The notes: generated by a model from the sequence alone, not told the origin. A stretch of DNA of 58,855 bases from Oscillospiraceae bacterium (GCA_017458085.1 JAFTGE010000010.1:1-58855), one strand, 5' to 3'; counted from the stretch's first letter, positions 8,355 through 17,028 are shown. A program made the numbers and translations.

Positions 8355-8720
8355 TTAAGCCATCAGCATGGCCAACTTTCTTCCAAGCATGATTCCCGTA
8401 ATACAAAAACCTACGCTGGCGACAATATAAACACCGCCCAAAGCAACCTGGTGGTTCTCGATCAGGGAGAAAGCTTCCAGGGAAAAGGTTGAAAAGGTCG
8501 TAAAACCGCCGCATACCCCGGTTTTCCAAAACAGCACCGCATTCGGTGAGATATCATTGCGCTTGCTGACGAGCCCGACGACGAAGCCGATCAGGACAGC
8601 ACCAAGACAATTCGTGATCAGTGTAAGAACAGGGAAAGCTGATTTCACCGGAATCAAGCTGATCGCATATCTTCCCATTGCTCCGATTGCCCCTCCGAGG
8701 GCTACGAAGAGAAAACGCAT
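8355..8720 (-). CDS. crcB: CrcB/Fluc fluoride channel
   Basis: 121 aa, full length for the family. Fluc proteins form antiparallel dimers in the membrane that let fluoride leave the cell. Four hydrophobic segments are visible, along with the family signatures GGAIGAMGRY near the N-terminus, TLITNCLGAVLIGF (conserved Asn) and CGGFTTFSTFS (the Phe box and central Na+-binding break). The ATG at 8720 has GGAGGTG 5 nt upstream. The gene interrupts the tail operon between Dit and the tail endopeptidase and has its own promoter (8756-8784) and terminator (8288-8321), so it is a phage cargo gene. No fluoride riboswitch fits in the short leader. Confidence 0.93.
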   Translation of the reverse strand: MRFLFVALGGAIGAMGRYAISLIPVKSAFPVLTLITNCLGAVLIGFVVGLVSKRNDISPNAVLFWKTGVCGGFTTFSTFSLEAFSLIENHQVALGGVYIVASVGFCITGIMLGRKLAMLMA

Positions 8721-8755
8721 ACGGCACCTCCGTAAATACCGAGTTGTCGAGATGG

Positions 8756-8784
8756 AGTATACCACATTTTCCATGCTATTGGAA
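8756..8784 (-). promoter_or_regulatory. Sigma-A-like promoter of crcB
   Basis: On the minus strand TTCCAA and TATACT are separated by exactly 17 nt, with GTGG directly before the -10. The same GTGGTATACT block recurs in the promoter at 27441-27469. It lies 36 nt upstream of the crcB start. Confidence 0.65.
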
Positions 8785-8790
8785 GACACC

Positions 8791-9441
8791 TTATAGCCGC
8801 CCCTGCCTATAAGTGAAGGCCGTAGTTCCTTCTCCCATAACGGATACCATGTTCTCCCCATGCCGCAGCTCCAGCTCCGGGATTTCCCATGTCCCAACAC
8901 TGACGGTCTTGTGGAAAGTTTCTCCATCAACGGCCCAGCGCAGCGTAGTCTCCGCTGTTGTTGTGATGACAGGTACTACCGGCATATAATCGTTGCCAAG
9001 TGTGATCGTACCGCTGCCCGTGATGCTCTCGACCGTTTCGGACACATAGTAGAGAAAGGCATCCCCGTCCGTGCAGGACAAAACCAGGGTGCCCTTGCCC
9101 GTAAGCGGATCATAGGTCGGCGCAACTTCCAGCGTCCCAAACGCGTACAGTTTGGGCTCCTCAGTCAGCGTCACCCGACAAAGCTGACCGACAAACTGAT
9201 TCACGACCACGCTGACAAGCAGATCATAGTCTGCCCTGTCACCCAGCATGGAGAAGGTCATATCAAAAGAGCGCGGCTGATAGGCCACACGCCCCAGTGC
9301 CTCTGTAAATCGAATAGGAGAATTTCTTCCCGGCACTGTAATCGTGTTGCTCTGTGATTGCGGTGTCGGGAAGTTTACTGTCTCACGCAGCCAGCCGAGG
9401 CTGAGCATGGAAATCCCGTTTATGGTTACGTCAGGCTTCAT
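8791..9441 (-). CDS. Distal tail protein (Dit)
   Basis: 216 aa. Dit hexamers cap the tail tube and anchor the baseplate. The opening (MKPDVTINGISMLSLGWLRE) and the phrases NTITVPGRNSPIRFTEALG and YQPRSFDMTFSMLGDRADYD are typical of the siphovirus tail component family; the C-terminal half is a galectin-like beta domain (VTIN, TTLRWAVDGETF). Overlaps the tape-measure stop by 4 nt. The crcB promoter overlaps its 3' flank. Confidence 0.9.
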   Translation of the reverse strand: MKPDVTINGISMLSLGWLRETVNFPTPQSQSNTITVPGRNSPIRFTEALGRVAYQPRSFDMTFSMLGDRADYDLLVSVVVNQFVGQLCRVTLTEEPKLYAFGTLEVAPTYDPLTGKGTLVLSCTDGDAFLYYVSETVESITGSGTITLGNDYMPVVPVITTTAETTLRWAVDGETFHKTVSVGTWEIPELELRHGENMVSVMGEGTTAFTYRQGRL

Positions 9442-12400
9442 AGGCTCAACCTCGCATTCAGCTTCTGCGTCTGGCCGAGACCGCTGTCAATAGCGGGCAG
9501 CAGGCGTCCGACCAGGGTGCCGTCATCCAGATAGATGCCCTTACCGCTGTTGGCGGCGATGACGGCCAGATATTTCTCGACATTGTGCATGTTCAGCTTT
9601 TCGGTCAGCATGGCTTCCAACTGTTTATAGAATCCGCTCAGAGGTAGGATCGCCTCAGATCCGGATTCTCCGCCCGCCATCAGCGCGCTGCCGTTCATGC
9701 CGAAAACCGTGGGCTTCGTCATGATGCCGCCTTCCTTGTACCAGTCGATGGACAGGTGCGGGACGCTCGGAGGAGAGATAGAGAGCGTTCCGGACACACG
9801 GAAATGCGGCAGCTTGATATGCGGCAGTTCCAGCTTCAGCCCGGAGAAGAAGCCCCTGACCGCATCAAGCGCGGAGCGGATCTTGTCCCGGGCTGCCTCG
9901 ATAGGCGTGATGATCGCGGTTTTAATTCCGTTCCACACATTTGTGGCCGTGGACTTGATCCCGTTGAACAGGTTTGTGGCGGTGCTCTTTACTGACTCAA
10001 ACACAGAGGAGACTTTGCTTTTGATGCCGTCCACGACCGTGGAGATGGCGGTCTTGATCCCGTTCCAGATCGTGGTGGCGGTAGTCTTTATAGCATTGAA
10101 AACTGTAGTGACCACAGTCTTTACGGCATTGATCTGCGCTGTGACCGTAGAAACAATAGCGTTCCAGATGCCGGAGAAGAAGGCAACGATCCCGTTCCAT
10201 ATAGTCTCGAAGAAGGATTTGATCCCCGTCCACACGGATTCCCATGTTGTGCCGAACCAGCCGAAAACGGTCTCCGCCAGGGATTTGAGCAGATTCAGCG
10301 CCGTATCGAACAGGCCGGTAATCCCGTCCCAGATGCCGGAGAAGATCTCCTTCACGCCTTCCCACATCTGAGACCAGTTCCCGGTGAACAGCCCGATAAA
10401 TACATCGAGCAGGCCGGTGATCACATCGAGCACCGTACCAAGAACTGTGGATACCGCATTGAAGGCCGCTTCAAATACGGGAGCGAGGAACTGGCAAAGC
10501 CCGTCCCACAGGCTTTTCAGCACGTCCACGATGGAACCGAAGTCAAATCCGAGAGCGTTCAGCCTGTCGACGATGCCCTGGCAAAAGGCGCTGATCTTGC
10601 TGACGATGCCCTCCCAAATAGCGGTGATGGCATTGCGGAACTCCTCATTGGTATCCCACAGATGCTTGAAGGCGGCAATCAGCACGGCGATTACCGCGAC
10701 GATAGCAAGCACGGGAGCGGAGATGCCGCCAAGAGCGGCTCCCAGCTTGCCGAAGACGCCGGTTCCTGCTTTGACGGCGACGCAGAGTTTCTTCACTCCG
10801 GTCGCCAGCTTCACAAAGCCCTGCATCGCGGCGCCTACCTTGGAGATCAGGGTCCCGATTATAACGAGGAAAGGTCCCAGCGCGGCCACAATCAGGCCGA
10901 TGGTCAGAATCGCTTTCCGCTGGCTTTCGCTCATGTTGTTCAACTTGTCCACGAACGCCTGGATCTTGCTGACAATGGCGCGGATGGCGGGCATCAGCAT
11001 CTCGCCGAAGGAAATGGCAAGTTCCTGGATCTGCGACTTGAGGATCGTCAGCTGACCGCCGAGGTTATCCTGCATGACAGCGGCCATCTGTTCCGACACA
11101 CCGTTGTATTCCTCGATCCAGTCAATTCCTTCCTCAAGCGCCTGGGACATGGGGATGATTGCCCCGTCCACGGTCTTGACGAAGGTATCCGAACAGTGGT
11201 CGATGGAACTGGCCAGCTTTTCAATATCCGCGTCCCCGGCGTTCATCAGCGCCAGGAAGCCCGACATGGCGTTCTTGCCGACAAGCGCCTCGGCCGCGGC
11301 GGCCTGCTCCGACTCGGAAAGCTGAGAAAAGGCCCCGCGGCAATCCGCCAGAATATCTGACAGATCTCGCATAGAGCCGTCGGCGTTCGTGGTGGCGATG
11401 GTAACGTCACCGAGCGCCTTGCCGGAGAGTTTGATCTCCCCGGTCAGGTTGTTCATGATGGTGCGGAGCGCGGTGCCTGCCTGGGAGCCCTTGATACCGG
11501 CGTTGGCCATCAGGCCGATGGCCTCGGCAGTGTCTTCCGCCGAGAAGCCCAGAGCCCCGGCGATAGGCGCACAGTACTTGAACGTTTCGCCCATCATGGA
11601 GACATTGGTATTAGCGTTGGAGGAAGCGGCGGCAAGGATATCCGCGAAGTGGGCGGAGTCCTGCGCCGACAGGCCAAAGGCGGTCAGCGCGTCCGTCACG
11701 ATGTCGGAGGTGGTCGCCAGGTCTTCGCCGGAAGCGGCGGCGAGGTTCATGATGCCCTCGATGCCCTCCAGCATATCCCCGGTCTTCCAGCCCGCCATCG
11801 CCATATAGTTCATGGCGTCAGCGGCCTCGGAAGCGGAGAACTTGGTCTTCGCGCCCATCTCCCGGGCTTTATCCCGCAGGGCATCCAGATCGTCCCCGGT
11901 CGCCCCAGATACAGCCGCGACCTTGCTCATGGAGGTATCAAAGTCGGCGGCGGTCTTCACGGCGGCGGCGCCGAGACCGGCGACAGCCATAGAAGCGGGC
12001 ATAATCGCCTGGCCGGCGTTGGTGACGGAATCGCCGAAGGCTTCTATCTTTTTGCCCGCCTCGTCGATCTTGGCAAGGGCCACACTGGTGGAGGCGGCTT
12101 CCTCCTGCAGACGGCGGAGCTCCTGCTCCGTCTCGATGATCTCCCGCTGCAGGGCGTCATACTTGTCCTGGCCGAGATCGCCGTTTTCGAGCTGCTGCTT
12201 GGCCTGTTCCTGCGCGGTCTTCAGAGAATCCAGCTTCTCTTTGGTCGCGCCGATGGCTTCCTTCAGCGCCCGCTGCTTCTGGGAGAGAAGCTCCGTATTG
12301 GAAGGATCCAGTTTGAGGAGGCGGTTTACGTCCTTCAGCTGGCTCTGTGTATTTCTGATCGTGGTATTAACGCTCTTGAGCGCCTTTTCCAGACCTGTGG

Positions 12401-12446
12401 TATCACCGCCGATTTCAACGGTAATGCCCTTAATGCGTCCGGCCAT
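9438..12446 (-). CDS. Tail tape measure protein
   Basis: 1002 aa, the longest gene of the prophage; its length sets tail length. Residues about 15-130 form a coiled coil (TTGLEKALKSVNTTIRNTQS, then QLKDVNRLLKL). Residues 150-430 match the TP901 tape-measure core (AAVKTAADFDTSMSKVAAVS; NYMAMAGWKTGDMLEGIEGI). Hydrophobic helices near 510-600 are likely inserted in the host membrane during DNA entry. Residues about 690-880 carry repeated W-x-G-I motifs (WEGVKEIFSGIWDGITGLF; TTIWNGIKTAISTVVDGIKS), common in tape measures. GGGAGG precedes the ATG. Confidence 0.95.
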   Translation of the reverse strand: MAGRIKGITVEIGGDTTGLEKALKSVNTTIRNTQSQLKDVNRLLKLDPSNTELLSQKQRALKEAIGATKEKLDSLKTAQEQAKQQLENGDLGQDKYDALQREIIETEQELRRLQEEAASTSVALAKIDEAGKKIEAFGDSVTNAGQAIMPASMAVAGLGAAAVKTAADFDTSMSKVAAVSGATGDDLDALRDKAREMGAKTKFSASEAADAMNYMAMAGWKTGDMLEGIEGIMNLAAASGEDLATTSDIVTDALTAFGLSAQDSAHFADILAAASSNANTNVSMMGETFKYCAPIAGALGFSAEDTAEAIGLMANAGIKGSQAGTALRTIMNNLTGEIKLSGKALGDVTIATTNADGSMRDLSDILADCRGAFSQLSESEQAAAAEALVGKNAMSGFLALMNAGDADIEKLASSIDHCSDTFVKTVDGAIIPMSQALEEGIDWIEEYNGVSEQMAAVMQDNLGGQLTILKSQIQELAISFGEMLMPAIRAIVSKIQAFVDKLNNMSESQRKAILTIGLIVAALGPFLVIIGTLISKVGAAMQGFVKLATGVKKLCVAVKAGTGVFGKLGAALGGISAPVLAIVAVIAVLIAAFKHLWDTNEEFRNAITAIWEGIVSKISAFCQGIVDRLNALGFDFGSIVDVLKSLWDGLCQFLAPVFEAAFNAVSTVLGTVLDVITGLLDVFIGLFTGNWSQMWEGVKEIFSGIWDGITGLFDTALNLLKSLAETVFGWFGTTWESVWTGIKSFFETIWNGIVAFFSGIWNAIVSTVTAQINAVKTVVTTVFNAIKTTATTIWNGIKTAISTVVDGIKSKVSSVFESVKSTATNLFNGIKSTATNVWNGIKTAIITPIEAARDKIRSALDAVRGFFSGLKLELPHIKLPHFRVSGTLSISPPSVPHLSIDWYKEGGIMTKPTVFGMNGSALMAGGESGSEAILPLSGFYKQLEAMLTEKLNMHNVEKYLAVIAANSGKGIYLDDGTLVGRLLPAIDSGLGQTQKLNARLSL

Positions 12447-12464
12447 GGTTCCCGCCTCCCTTCA

Positions 12465-12671
12465 TCAAAAATTGTCGAAGTCCTGCTGACGCGCCGTCCG
12501 CACGACTTCCTTTTCGTCGTATTTATAATCGTCGTTGCCTTTCTCCGTCCAGATATCCAGGACCATGCCGATGGTCAGGAGATCGAGGTCAGACATGGAC
12601 AGCCCGATCTCCAGGCATCGGAGCAGGAAAAGCGGCGTCGTTATTTCCCGGGCGCTGGGATTCCGTTTTTT
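12465..12671 (-). CDS. Tail assembly chaperone, frameshifted extension (gpT-like)
   Basis: Open -1 frame, 68 codons plus stop, with no ribosome site of its own. It continues the upstream chaperone after the slippery A_AAA_AAC. It encodes a helical tail with ITTPLFLLRCLEIGLSMSDL and LLTIGMVLDIWTEKGNDDYK, the usual content of the second chaperone reading frame in Firmicutes siphophages. The fusion product would be about 183 aa. Such G-GT fusions recruit the tail tube protein onto the tape measure. An internal ATG (MSDLDLL) exists but has no good ribosome site. Confidence 0.8.
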   Translation of the reverse strand, partial: KKRNPSAREITTPLFLLRCLEIGLSMSDLDLLTIGMVLDIWTEKGNDDYKYDEKEVVRTARQQDFDNF

Positions 12672-13015
12672 TTAGACTGGATGTCAGTAACCAGATTGGC
12701 ACCCCATAGTTCGAGAATCTCAGGGAGCACCTGGTAGATGGAGAACATCTCAAATTCATCCAGCCACTCCTCAATGGTGCCGGGGATGGTGGGGTCGGCA
12801 TGCCAGGCCATGATATAGGCCACATTCTCAAAGATCTCCAGATCCTCGATCTGCATCTCCTCACCGTCATCGGTCTTGCCCTTGTAGGACTTTTCCAGTT
12901 TGGTGAGATCCTTGAAGATATCACGTTTGAACTTAATGCGGTAAAGCCGCGGAACAGCGGCGGAGGAACGGAACCGCACCTCCTTGCCGCTGATCAGAAC
13001 CGTTTTTTCCTGCAT
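12641..13015 (-). CDS. Tail assembly chaperone (gpG-like)
   Basis: 124 aa. It lies between the major tail protein and the tape measure, the fixed position of the G/GT chaperones. The sequence is helical and acidic (LTKLEKSYKGKTDDGEEMQI, PTIPGTIEEWLDEFEMFSIY) and ends in QSKKNGIPAPGK just after the slippery site. GGAGGG precedes the ATG at 13015. A minority of ribosomes should shift at 12665-12671 to make the long form. Confidence 0.88.
   Translation of the reverse strand: MQEKTVLISGKEVRFRSSAAVPRLYRIKFKRDIFKDLTKLEKSYKGKTDDGEEMQIEDLEIFENVAYIMAWHADPTIPGTIEEWLDEFEMFSIYQVLPEILELWGANLVTDIQSKKNGIPAPGK
12665..12671 (-). other. Programmed -1 ribosomal frameshift site A_AAA_AAC
   Basis: In the zero frame the codons are TCT AAA AAA AAC; eight consecutive A then C form the canonical X_XXY_YYZ heptamer. 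Slippage joins the gpG-like frame to the -1 frame that runs to 12465. Position between tail chaperone frames is as in lambda and many siphophages. Confidence 0.85.
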
Positions 13016-13018
13016 GGC

Positions 13019-13609
13019 TTATCCCTCCGTGCCCGCGGTCTCTACAGCGGGCACATACACGGACTGGTACCAGCCGTCATAGGTGGCTTTTGCCGTAGTG
13101 TCGCCGGTGCGGCTCTTGACCAGGCCGTCCTCGCGGGGATCGGCGGTCAGGGACAGCGTCTCGGTGCCCGGCTCGATGGTTTCCTCCTTGGTGGAGGACT
13201 CAATGCTGGGACGGGAGGCGGAGCAGTTGTACATGACGTGCCGGATGGCGCGTTCGTCGCCGTCAAACTCAAAGAGCAGGGCGAATTTCACGCTCTCGGC
13301 ATTGTCCGCCTTCTCCACCAGAACGCCGTTGGTGTCCAGGACTTCCTTCAGGATCTCCGTGCGGAACCATTCCGGGATCAGCGCAATCTCCAGATCGCCG
13401 CTGTAGCCGTTGTTGGCATAGGAACGGAAATACACGATGCCGTCGGCGTAGAAGGGAGAACTGTCGCCCTCGGCGTCCAGGGTAATGCTGACAGCTCCCG
13501 GGATTGCCTGGGGCGTCGCGTAGGAATAGGTGGTCACGCCCTCTGTGACCGTTTCGGTCAGCTTGGCGGCGTGGACGTTTTTCAGATTGTATTTGACCTT
13601 ATTGCTCAT
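13019..13609 (-). CDS. Major tail (tube) protein
   Basis: 196 aa, phi13-type major tail protein. Opens MSNKVKYNLKNVHAAKLTET and has the beta-sandwich phrases QAIPGAVSITLDAEGDSSPF and NNGYSGDLEIALIPEWF typical of the family; the C-terminus (ATYDGWYQSVYVPA) matches too. It polymerises into the tail tube. GGAGG lies 8 nt before the ATG, and the stop of the preceding tail-completion gene overlaps its start by 4 nt. Followed directly by the chaperone frames. Confidence 0.9.
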   Translation of the reverse strand: MSNKVKYNLKNVHAAKLTETVTEGVTTYSYATPQAIPGAVSITLDAEGDSSPFYADGIVYFRSYANNGYSGDLEIALIPEWFRTEILKEVLDTNGVLVEKADNAESVKFALLFEFDGDERAIRHVMYNCSASRPSIESSTKEETIEPGTETLSLTADPREDGLVKSRTGDTTAKATYDGWYQSVYVPAVETAGTEG

Positions 13610-13929
13610 TGGGATACCTCCAGCTCAAAAGAATATAGGACTTCGTAGAGCTTTTCGCTCTCGATCCAGACCTCGGTCTTGTCATAAAAAAAGCCGTGCC
13701 CGTCGAGCACGGTTTCCACCCGGGATTCGGTTTCCGGGTTCTTTTCATCGGTGTACAGTTCGATATGGATCTGTCTCACCTTGAAGTAGACCCGGCCGTC
13801 GGCGGCGAAGTTGTCGCTGCCGGGGCTGAGGAAACAGATGAAGGGCGGCTCCGGGGATTCTCCCTCCGCGAAATGGTCGTAGGCAAAAGGAAGGCCCATT
13901 TCTTCCATCATGGCGATCAGATTATCCAT
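13606..13929 (-). CDS. Tail completion/terminator protein (gpU-like)
   Basis: 107 aa, started at the ATG at 13929 (GGGAGGAC upstream); a longer frame from 14142 would run through the gp10-like gene. The sequence (MDNLIAMMEEMGLPFAYDHF; YFKVRQIHIELYTDEKNPET; VLDGHGFFYDKTEVWIESEK) fits small phage proteins found between HK97 gp10 and the major tail protein, which finish the tail and attach it to the head. Overlaps both neighbours by a few nt. Assignment by position and general fold pattern. Confidence 0.75.
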   Translation of the reverse strand: MDNLIAMMEEMGLPFAYDHFAEGESPEPPFICFLSPGSDNFAADGRVYFKVRQIHIELYTDEKNPETESRVETVLDGHGFFYDKTEVWIESEKLYEVLYSFELEVSQ

Positions 13930-14305
13930 TCCGCAGCGTCCTCCCGATTTCTTCTTCCAGCTCCTCGATACCATCCTGCTCCGCCGGCGCGATGTGTACT
14001 TTCGCGGCGACCCTGCCGCCGTTGCGCATGGCGTGGCCGTGCTCCAGCAGATGCGCCAGCATGTATCTGGTCGGCGAATACACCGTGATCTCCAGCGCGG
14101 AGGAGCTTTCCCTCGTAGTCTTGGTGCGCCAGCTTTTGGCATAGCGCCCGGACTTCTCCGGCGCTCCCGCCGTGATCTCTTTCTTCACGGTATTGGCGGC
14201 TTTCCTTACGGCGGCCTTGACTCCGTCGGCGGTGGTGTCGGCGTAATTGTCCAGCTCTTCCATAACGGCGTCGGCCAGCCCGTCGATGCTTACCCTTCGC
14301 GCCAC
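13922..14305 (-). CDS. HK97 gp10-like head-tail joining protein
   Basis: 127 aa with a GTG start at 14305 preceded by AGAGGTGATCCT. The phrases VRKAANTVKKEITAGAPEKS, GRYAKSWRTKT and YMLAHLLEHGHAMRNGGRV are diagnostic of the HK97-gp10 family (the LLEHG core). It acts at the head-tail interface. It ends 8 nt inside the next gene. Confidence 0.9.
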   Translation of the reverse strand: MARRVSIDGLADAVMEELDNYADTTADGVKAAVRKAANTVKKEITAGAPEKSGRYAKSWRTKTTRESSSALEITVYSPTRYMLAHLLEHGHAMRNGGRVAAKVHIAPAEQDGIEELEEEIGRTLRNG

Positions 14306-14309
14306 AGGA

Positions 14310-14648
14310 TCACCTCTCAGTCAGTTCCGTATGGAACTTCCGGCTGTTGTGCCGGAAGCCCATCTCATCGATGCTCAGAATGTTGTAGACGCGGTCACCC
14401 AGAAGAACGCGGTACTGCTTGGAATTGACGGCGGCGGTCTCGGTAGACCAGCGCACCGTCATATCCAGGCGGTCAGCCTCCACGGTATGGCCGGCGGTTT
14501 CATCCTCGGAGGAGGACAGGCCGCTGGTCACCGCCGTAGCCCAGCAGGAGAAATAATCCTGCCAGACGGATTTGTGGTTGCCGTACTTGTCCGTTACAGT
14601 CTCGTTCTTCTGTATGGTGATCCGCACCCGGAGCCCAGAGATGTTCAT
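14310..14648 (-). CDS. Head-tail adaptor (phage head-tail joining family)
   Basis: 112 aa from the ATG at 14648, which overlaps the upstream stop (TGATG); AAGGAG is 8 nt before it. The family phrases MNISGLRVRITIQKNE, DYFSCWATAVTSG and YRVLLGDRVYNILSIDEMG match SPP1 gp16-like stoppers that close the portal after packaging. Confidence 0.88.
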   Translation of the reverse strand: MNISGLRVRITIQKNETVTDKYGNHKSVWQDYFSCWATAVTSGLSSSEDETAGHTVEADRLDMTVRWSTETAAVNSKQYRVLLGDRVYNILSIDEMGFRHNSRKFHTELTER

Positions 14649-14962
14649 CACACGACTCCTTCCCGGATGCCGAAGAGCAGGGATCGCAGCGTCAGCTGCA
14701 GACCGTGGTGGTCGGCTTCCTCCCGGTGCTCGAACAAGTAGCCGAGCGCGTAGAGGATCGCCACCCGCATGGTCTCCCTGACGGGGACAAGGTCGGCGTC
14801 CTCACTGCCGTTATCCACGGCGGCCCACTGTTCATCGGTGAGCCGCGCGACATCGGCGCAGAGCCGTCCCGCCGAGGACAGGAGGATGGCGATCATGGCG
14901 TCCTCATCCTCCGTGTCCACCCGGAGATAGCTCTTGGCTTCCTCAAGAGAAATCAGCGCCAT
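14648..14962 (-). CDS. Head-tail connector (gp6-like)
   Basis: 104 aa. Opens MALISLEEAKSYLRVDTEDE and contains IAILLSSAGRLCADVARLTD and VRVAILYALGYLFEHREEAD-like text (here VRETMRVAILYALGYLFEHR), the pattern of the HK97 gp6 / phage_connect family. Such proteins form a ring under the portal. GGAGGTG precedes the ATG, and the gene follows the capsid gene by 19 nt. Confidence 0.9.
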   Translation of the reverse strand: MALISLEEAKSYLRVDTEDEDAMIAILLSSAGRLCADVARLTDEQWAAVDNGSEDADLVPVRETMRVAILYALGYLFEHREEADHHGLQLTLRSLLFGIREGVV

Positions 14963-14981
14963 GACCGCTCACCTCCGTCCA

Positions 14982-16241
14982 TCAGGTGCCGGAAGAGGCG
15001 GCGCCGGTGCCGAGAGCCATGACCTGCATGGCTTCGGGCAGGATCAGCTTGCCGTCCACGCGCTGGGTGCCGATGAAGCCGACCTGGTCGGTCACGGCGT
15101 AGAGCTCGTTGAGGCGCTTGAGGGTGCGGGCCTTGCGGTCGGCGATCCAGTAGTAATTGAAATCGCCGAACAGGAGCACCTTCTTGTTCTTGTCCGCGGT
15201 TGCGCTGCCGGTGATGGCGGGCATATAGCAGCTGGTGTAGATCGGGCGGCCCAGAATGGTATCCGGCTCTGCCTCGTTCAGACCGGGCTTCCAGATATAG
15301 TTGCCGTTGAGATCCTTCAGCAGCATCAGCTGGAGCAGCAGGGTCTCGTTGCACAGGAAGGAAGCCTTTCTGCGGTACGGGGCCTTCAGGCTGTAATACA
15401 GCTTGTAGATGTTGTCGAAGTGGACGGTCTGGGCGTTGGCGGTGGTGTTGTCCGCGGTTGCGGTCACGCTGGTGAGGATGCCGGTGGGCTGGCTGGGCGT
15501 GGTCTGCGGATTGGCGGACGGGCCGGTGCCGTTGATGAAAGCGTCCTCCTCAGCGTTGCCGAAACGCACGCCGAAGCGCTGCGCGATATAACCGGCAATG
15601 TCGAAAGCGGAATCGTTCAGAAGCTCGTTGCTGACTTTGACCATGCAGCCCAGCTTGTACGCGGAGAGCGTCTCCTGGGCGAAGGTCATATCGGACTCTT
15701 GGATGGCCGCGCCCTCCTCGATCCAGGAGGCGGAACCGGTATCGGTCGCAAGAGGGATGATGCGGGAGCCGGAGTTGGTGTGGATGGTGTGCGCCAGGGT
15801 ACGGAAGATATTGTTCTCCTCAAGGCCCTGGATGAGCTGGCGCTCAAACTCGTCGGGGACGGTATAGCCGCCGTTCTGGTCGACGCCTACGGACAGCGCG
15901 TCCCGGACTTCCGGGGAACTGTGGCCGCGCATCATGTTCCAGAAGGCTTCGCCGTACTCGGCGGTAGCGGTGGGACGGACGTTTGCCTTGCGCTGACCGG
16001 GCTTGGGGTCGGCGTGCACGGGAGCGGAGGTCGCGGCGGACAGCTTGGCGTCCATCTCCATTTGGTCCTCCAGGCGCTGGATCTCGTCGCCCAGGGACTT
16101 CACGTCGGCGGCCATCTTGTTGTACTGCTCGACGGCGGAAGCCTCCACGAGACCGTTCTCATCGCGGTGCTCTTCCAGAAACGCCTTGGTCTGCTCCCAC
16201 AGGGTATTGCGCTTATTGCGCAGTTCGATGATCTTACTCAT
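14982..16241 (-). CDS. Major capsid protein, HK97 fold
   Basis: 419 aa. The first about 100 aa are a charged coiled-coil scaffold-like delta domain (LRNKRNTLWEQTKAFLEEHR; SLGDEIQRLEDQMEMDAKLS) that the upstream ClpP-like protease would remove. Then the HK97 core: GGYTVPDEFERQLIQGLEEN, SWIEEGAAIQESDMTFAQET, VKVSNELLNDSAFDIAGYIA and the C-terminal VGFIGTQRVDGKLILPEAM. ATGGAGGAAAAACGATC leads to the ATG. Confidence 0.95.
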   Translation of the reverse strand: MSKIIELRNKRNTLWEQTKAFLEEHRDENGLVEASAVEQYNKMAADVKSLGDEIQRLEDQMEMDAKLSAATSAPVHADPKPGQRKANVRPTATAEYGEAFWNMMRGHSSPEVRDALSVGVDQNGGYTVPDEFERQLIQGLEENNIFRTLAHTIHTNSGSRIIPLATDTGSASWIEEGAAIQESDMTFAQETLSAYKLGCMVKVSNELLNDSAFDIAGYIAQRFGVRFGNAEEDAFINGTGPSANPQTTPSQPTGILTSVTATADNTTANAQTVHFDNIYKLYYSLKAPYRRKASFLCNETLLLQLMLLKDLNGNYIWKPGLNEAEPDTILGRPIYTSCYMPAITGSATADKNKKVLLFGDFNYYWIADRKARTLKRLNELYAVTDQVGFIGTQRVDGKLILPEAMQVMALGTGAASSGT

Positions 16242-16278
16242 GATCGTTTTTCCTCCATAAAAAATATTGCCGGAGCCC

Positions 16279-17028
16279 TCAACGGAGGAACTCCAGCTGG
16301 TTTATAAGGATCTGATAGGGCACGGCCCCATCCTCGGTCTTGCCGTCCATGCCGATCACAGGAGCGGGCGGCTGCTCCTCCGCGCCCAGGCGATTGAGGA
16401 TCGCCCGGTCCATGACCCGGGTGGAATAGAGCTGCGCTTCCACAGATACAGCGGAATCGGTCTCTTCCTGCTCAGGCTCCGTTTCCTTGCCTTCGTACAG
16501 CACTTCGTCCGCAAAGCCAAGCTCCACAGCCTTTTTGGCGTTGAGCCAGGTTTCCTCGCTCATGAGATCGGCGATCTTGTTCCGCCTCATTCCGCTCTTG
16601 GCGGCGTAAGCGTTGATGATCGCTTCCTTGACTTCATTGAGCGCGGCGATGGCTTTTTCCATGTCGCGGGTATTGCCCATCGCGATGGTGGACGGGTCAT
16701 GCACCATGAGGAGCGCCGTCGGGGACATCTGCACCGTGTCTCCCGCCATCGCCACCACGGAAGCGGCGGAAGCGGCAAGGGACGCGATCTTCACCGTGAT
16801 CTTCCCGGCGTAGTCTCTCAGCATGGTGTATATCTCTGCGGCGGCGAAGACGTTCCCGCCGGGAGAGTTGATCCAGACGGTGATGTCGCCGTCCTCGGCT
16901 TCCAGGTCTTCACGGAACATCTGGGGCGTTATCTCGTCTCCCCAGAAATTCTCGTTGTCGATAGGCCCTTCCAGCCGGAGGACGCGGCCCCCGCCGTCGT
17001 CATGGATCCAGTTCCAGAATTTCTTCAT
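16279..17028 (-). CDS. ClpP-like prohead protease
   Basis: 249 aa. Cleaves the capsid scaffold domain during prohead maturation. It has the Clp fold signatures DITVWINSPGGNVFAA, the Ser region ASLAASAASVVAMAG and the His region ALLMVHDPSTIAMGNT, followed by LMSEETWLNAKKAVELGFAD. The C-terminal 70 aa are an acidic extension. The gene starts within the portal stop (4-nt overlap) and precedes the capsid gene, the normal HK97-like order. Confidence 0.93.
   Translation of the reverse strand: MKKFWNWIHDDGGGRVLRLEGPIDNENFWGDEITPQMFREDLEAEDGDITVWINSPGGNVFAAAEIYTMLRDYAGKITVKIASLAASAASVVAMAGDTVQMSPTALLMVHDPSTIAMGNTRDMEKAIAALNEVKEAIINAYAAKSGMRRNKIADLMSEETWLNAKKAVELGFADEVLYEGKETEPEQEETDSAVSVEAQLYSTRVMDRAILNRLGAEEQPPAPVIGMDGKTEDGAVPYQILINQLEFLR

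Noticed and set aside
8721-8790. Fluoride riboswitch before crcB
   Set aside because: The leader between promoter and start is too short, and the conserved fluoride-aptamer sequences are missing.
13930-14142. Extension of the tail-completion frame upstream to 14142
   Set aside because: It would run through the HK97 gp10-like gene in another frame; the ATG at 13929 has the ribosome site.
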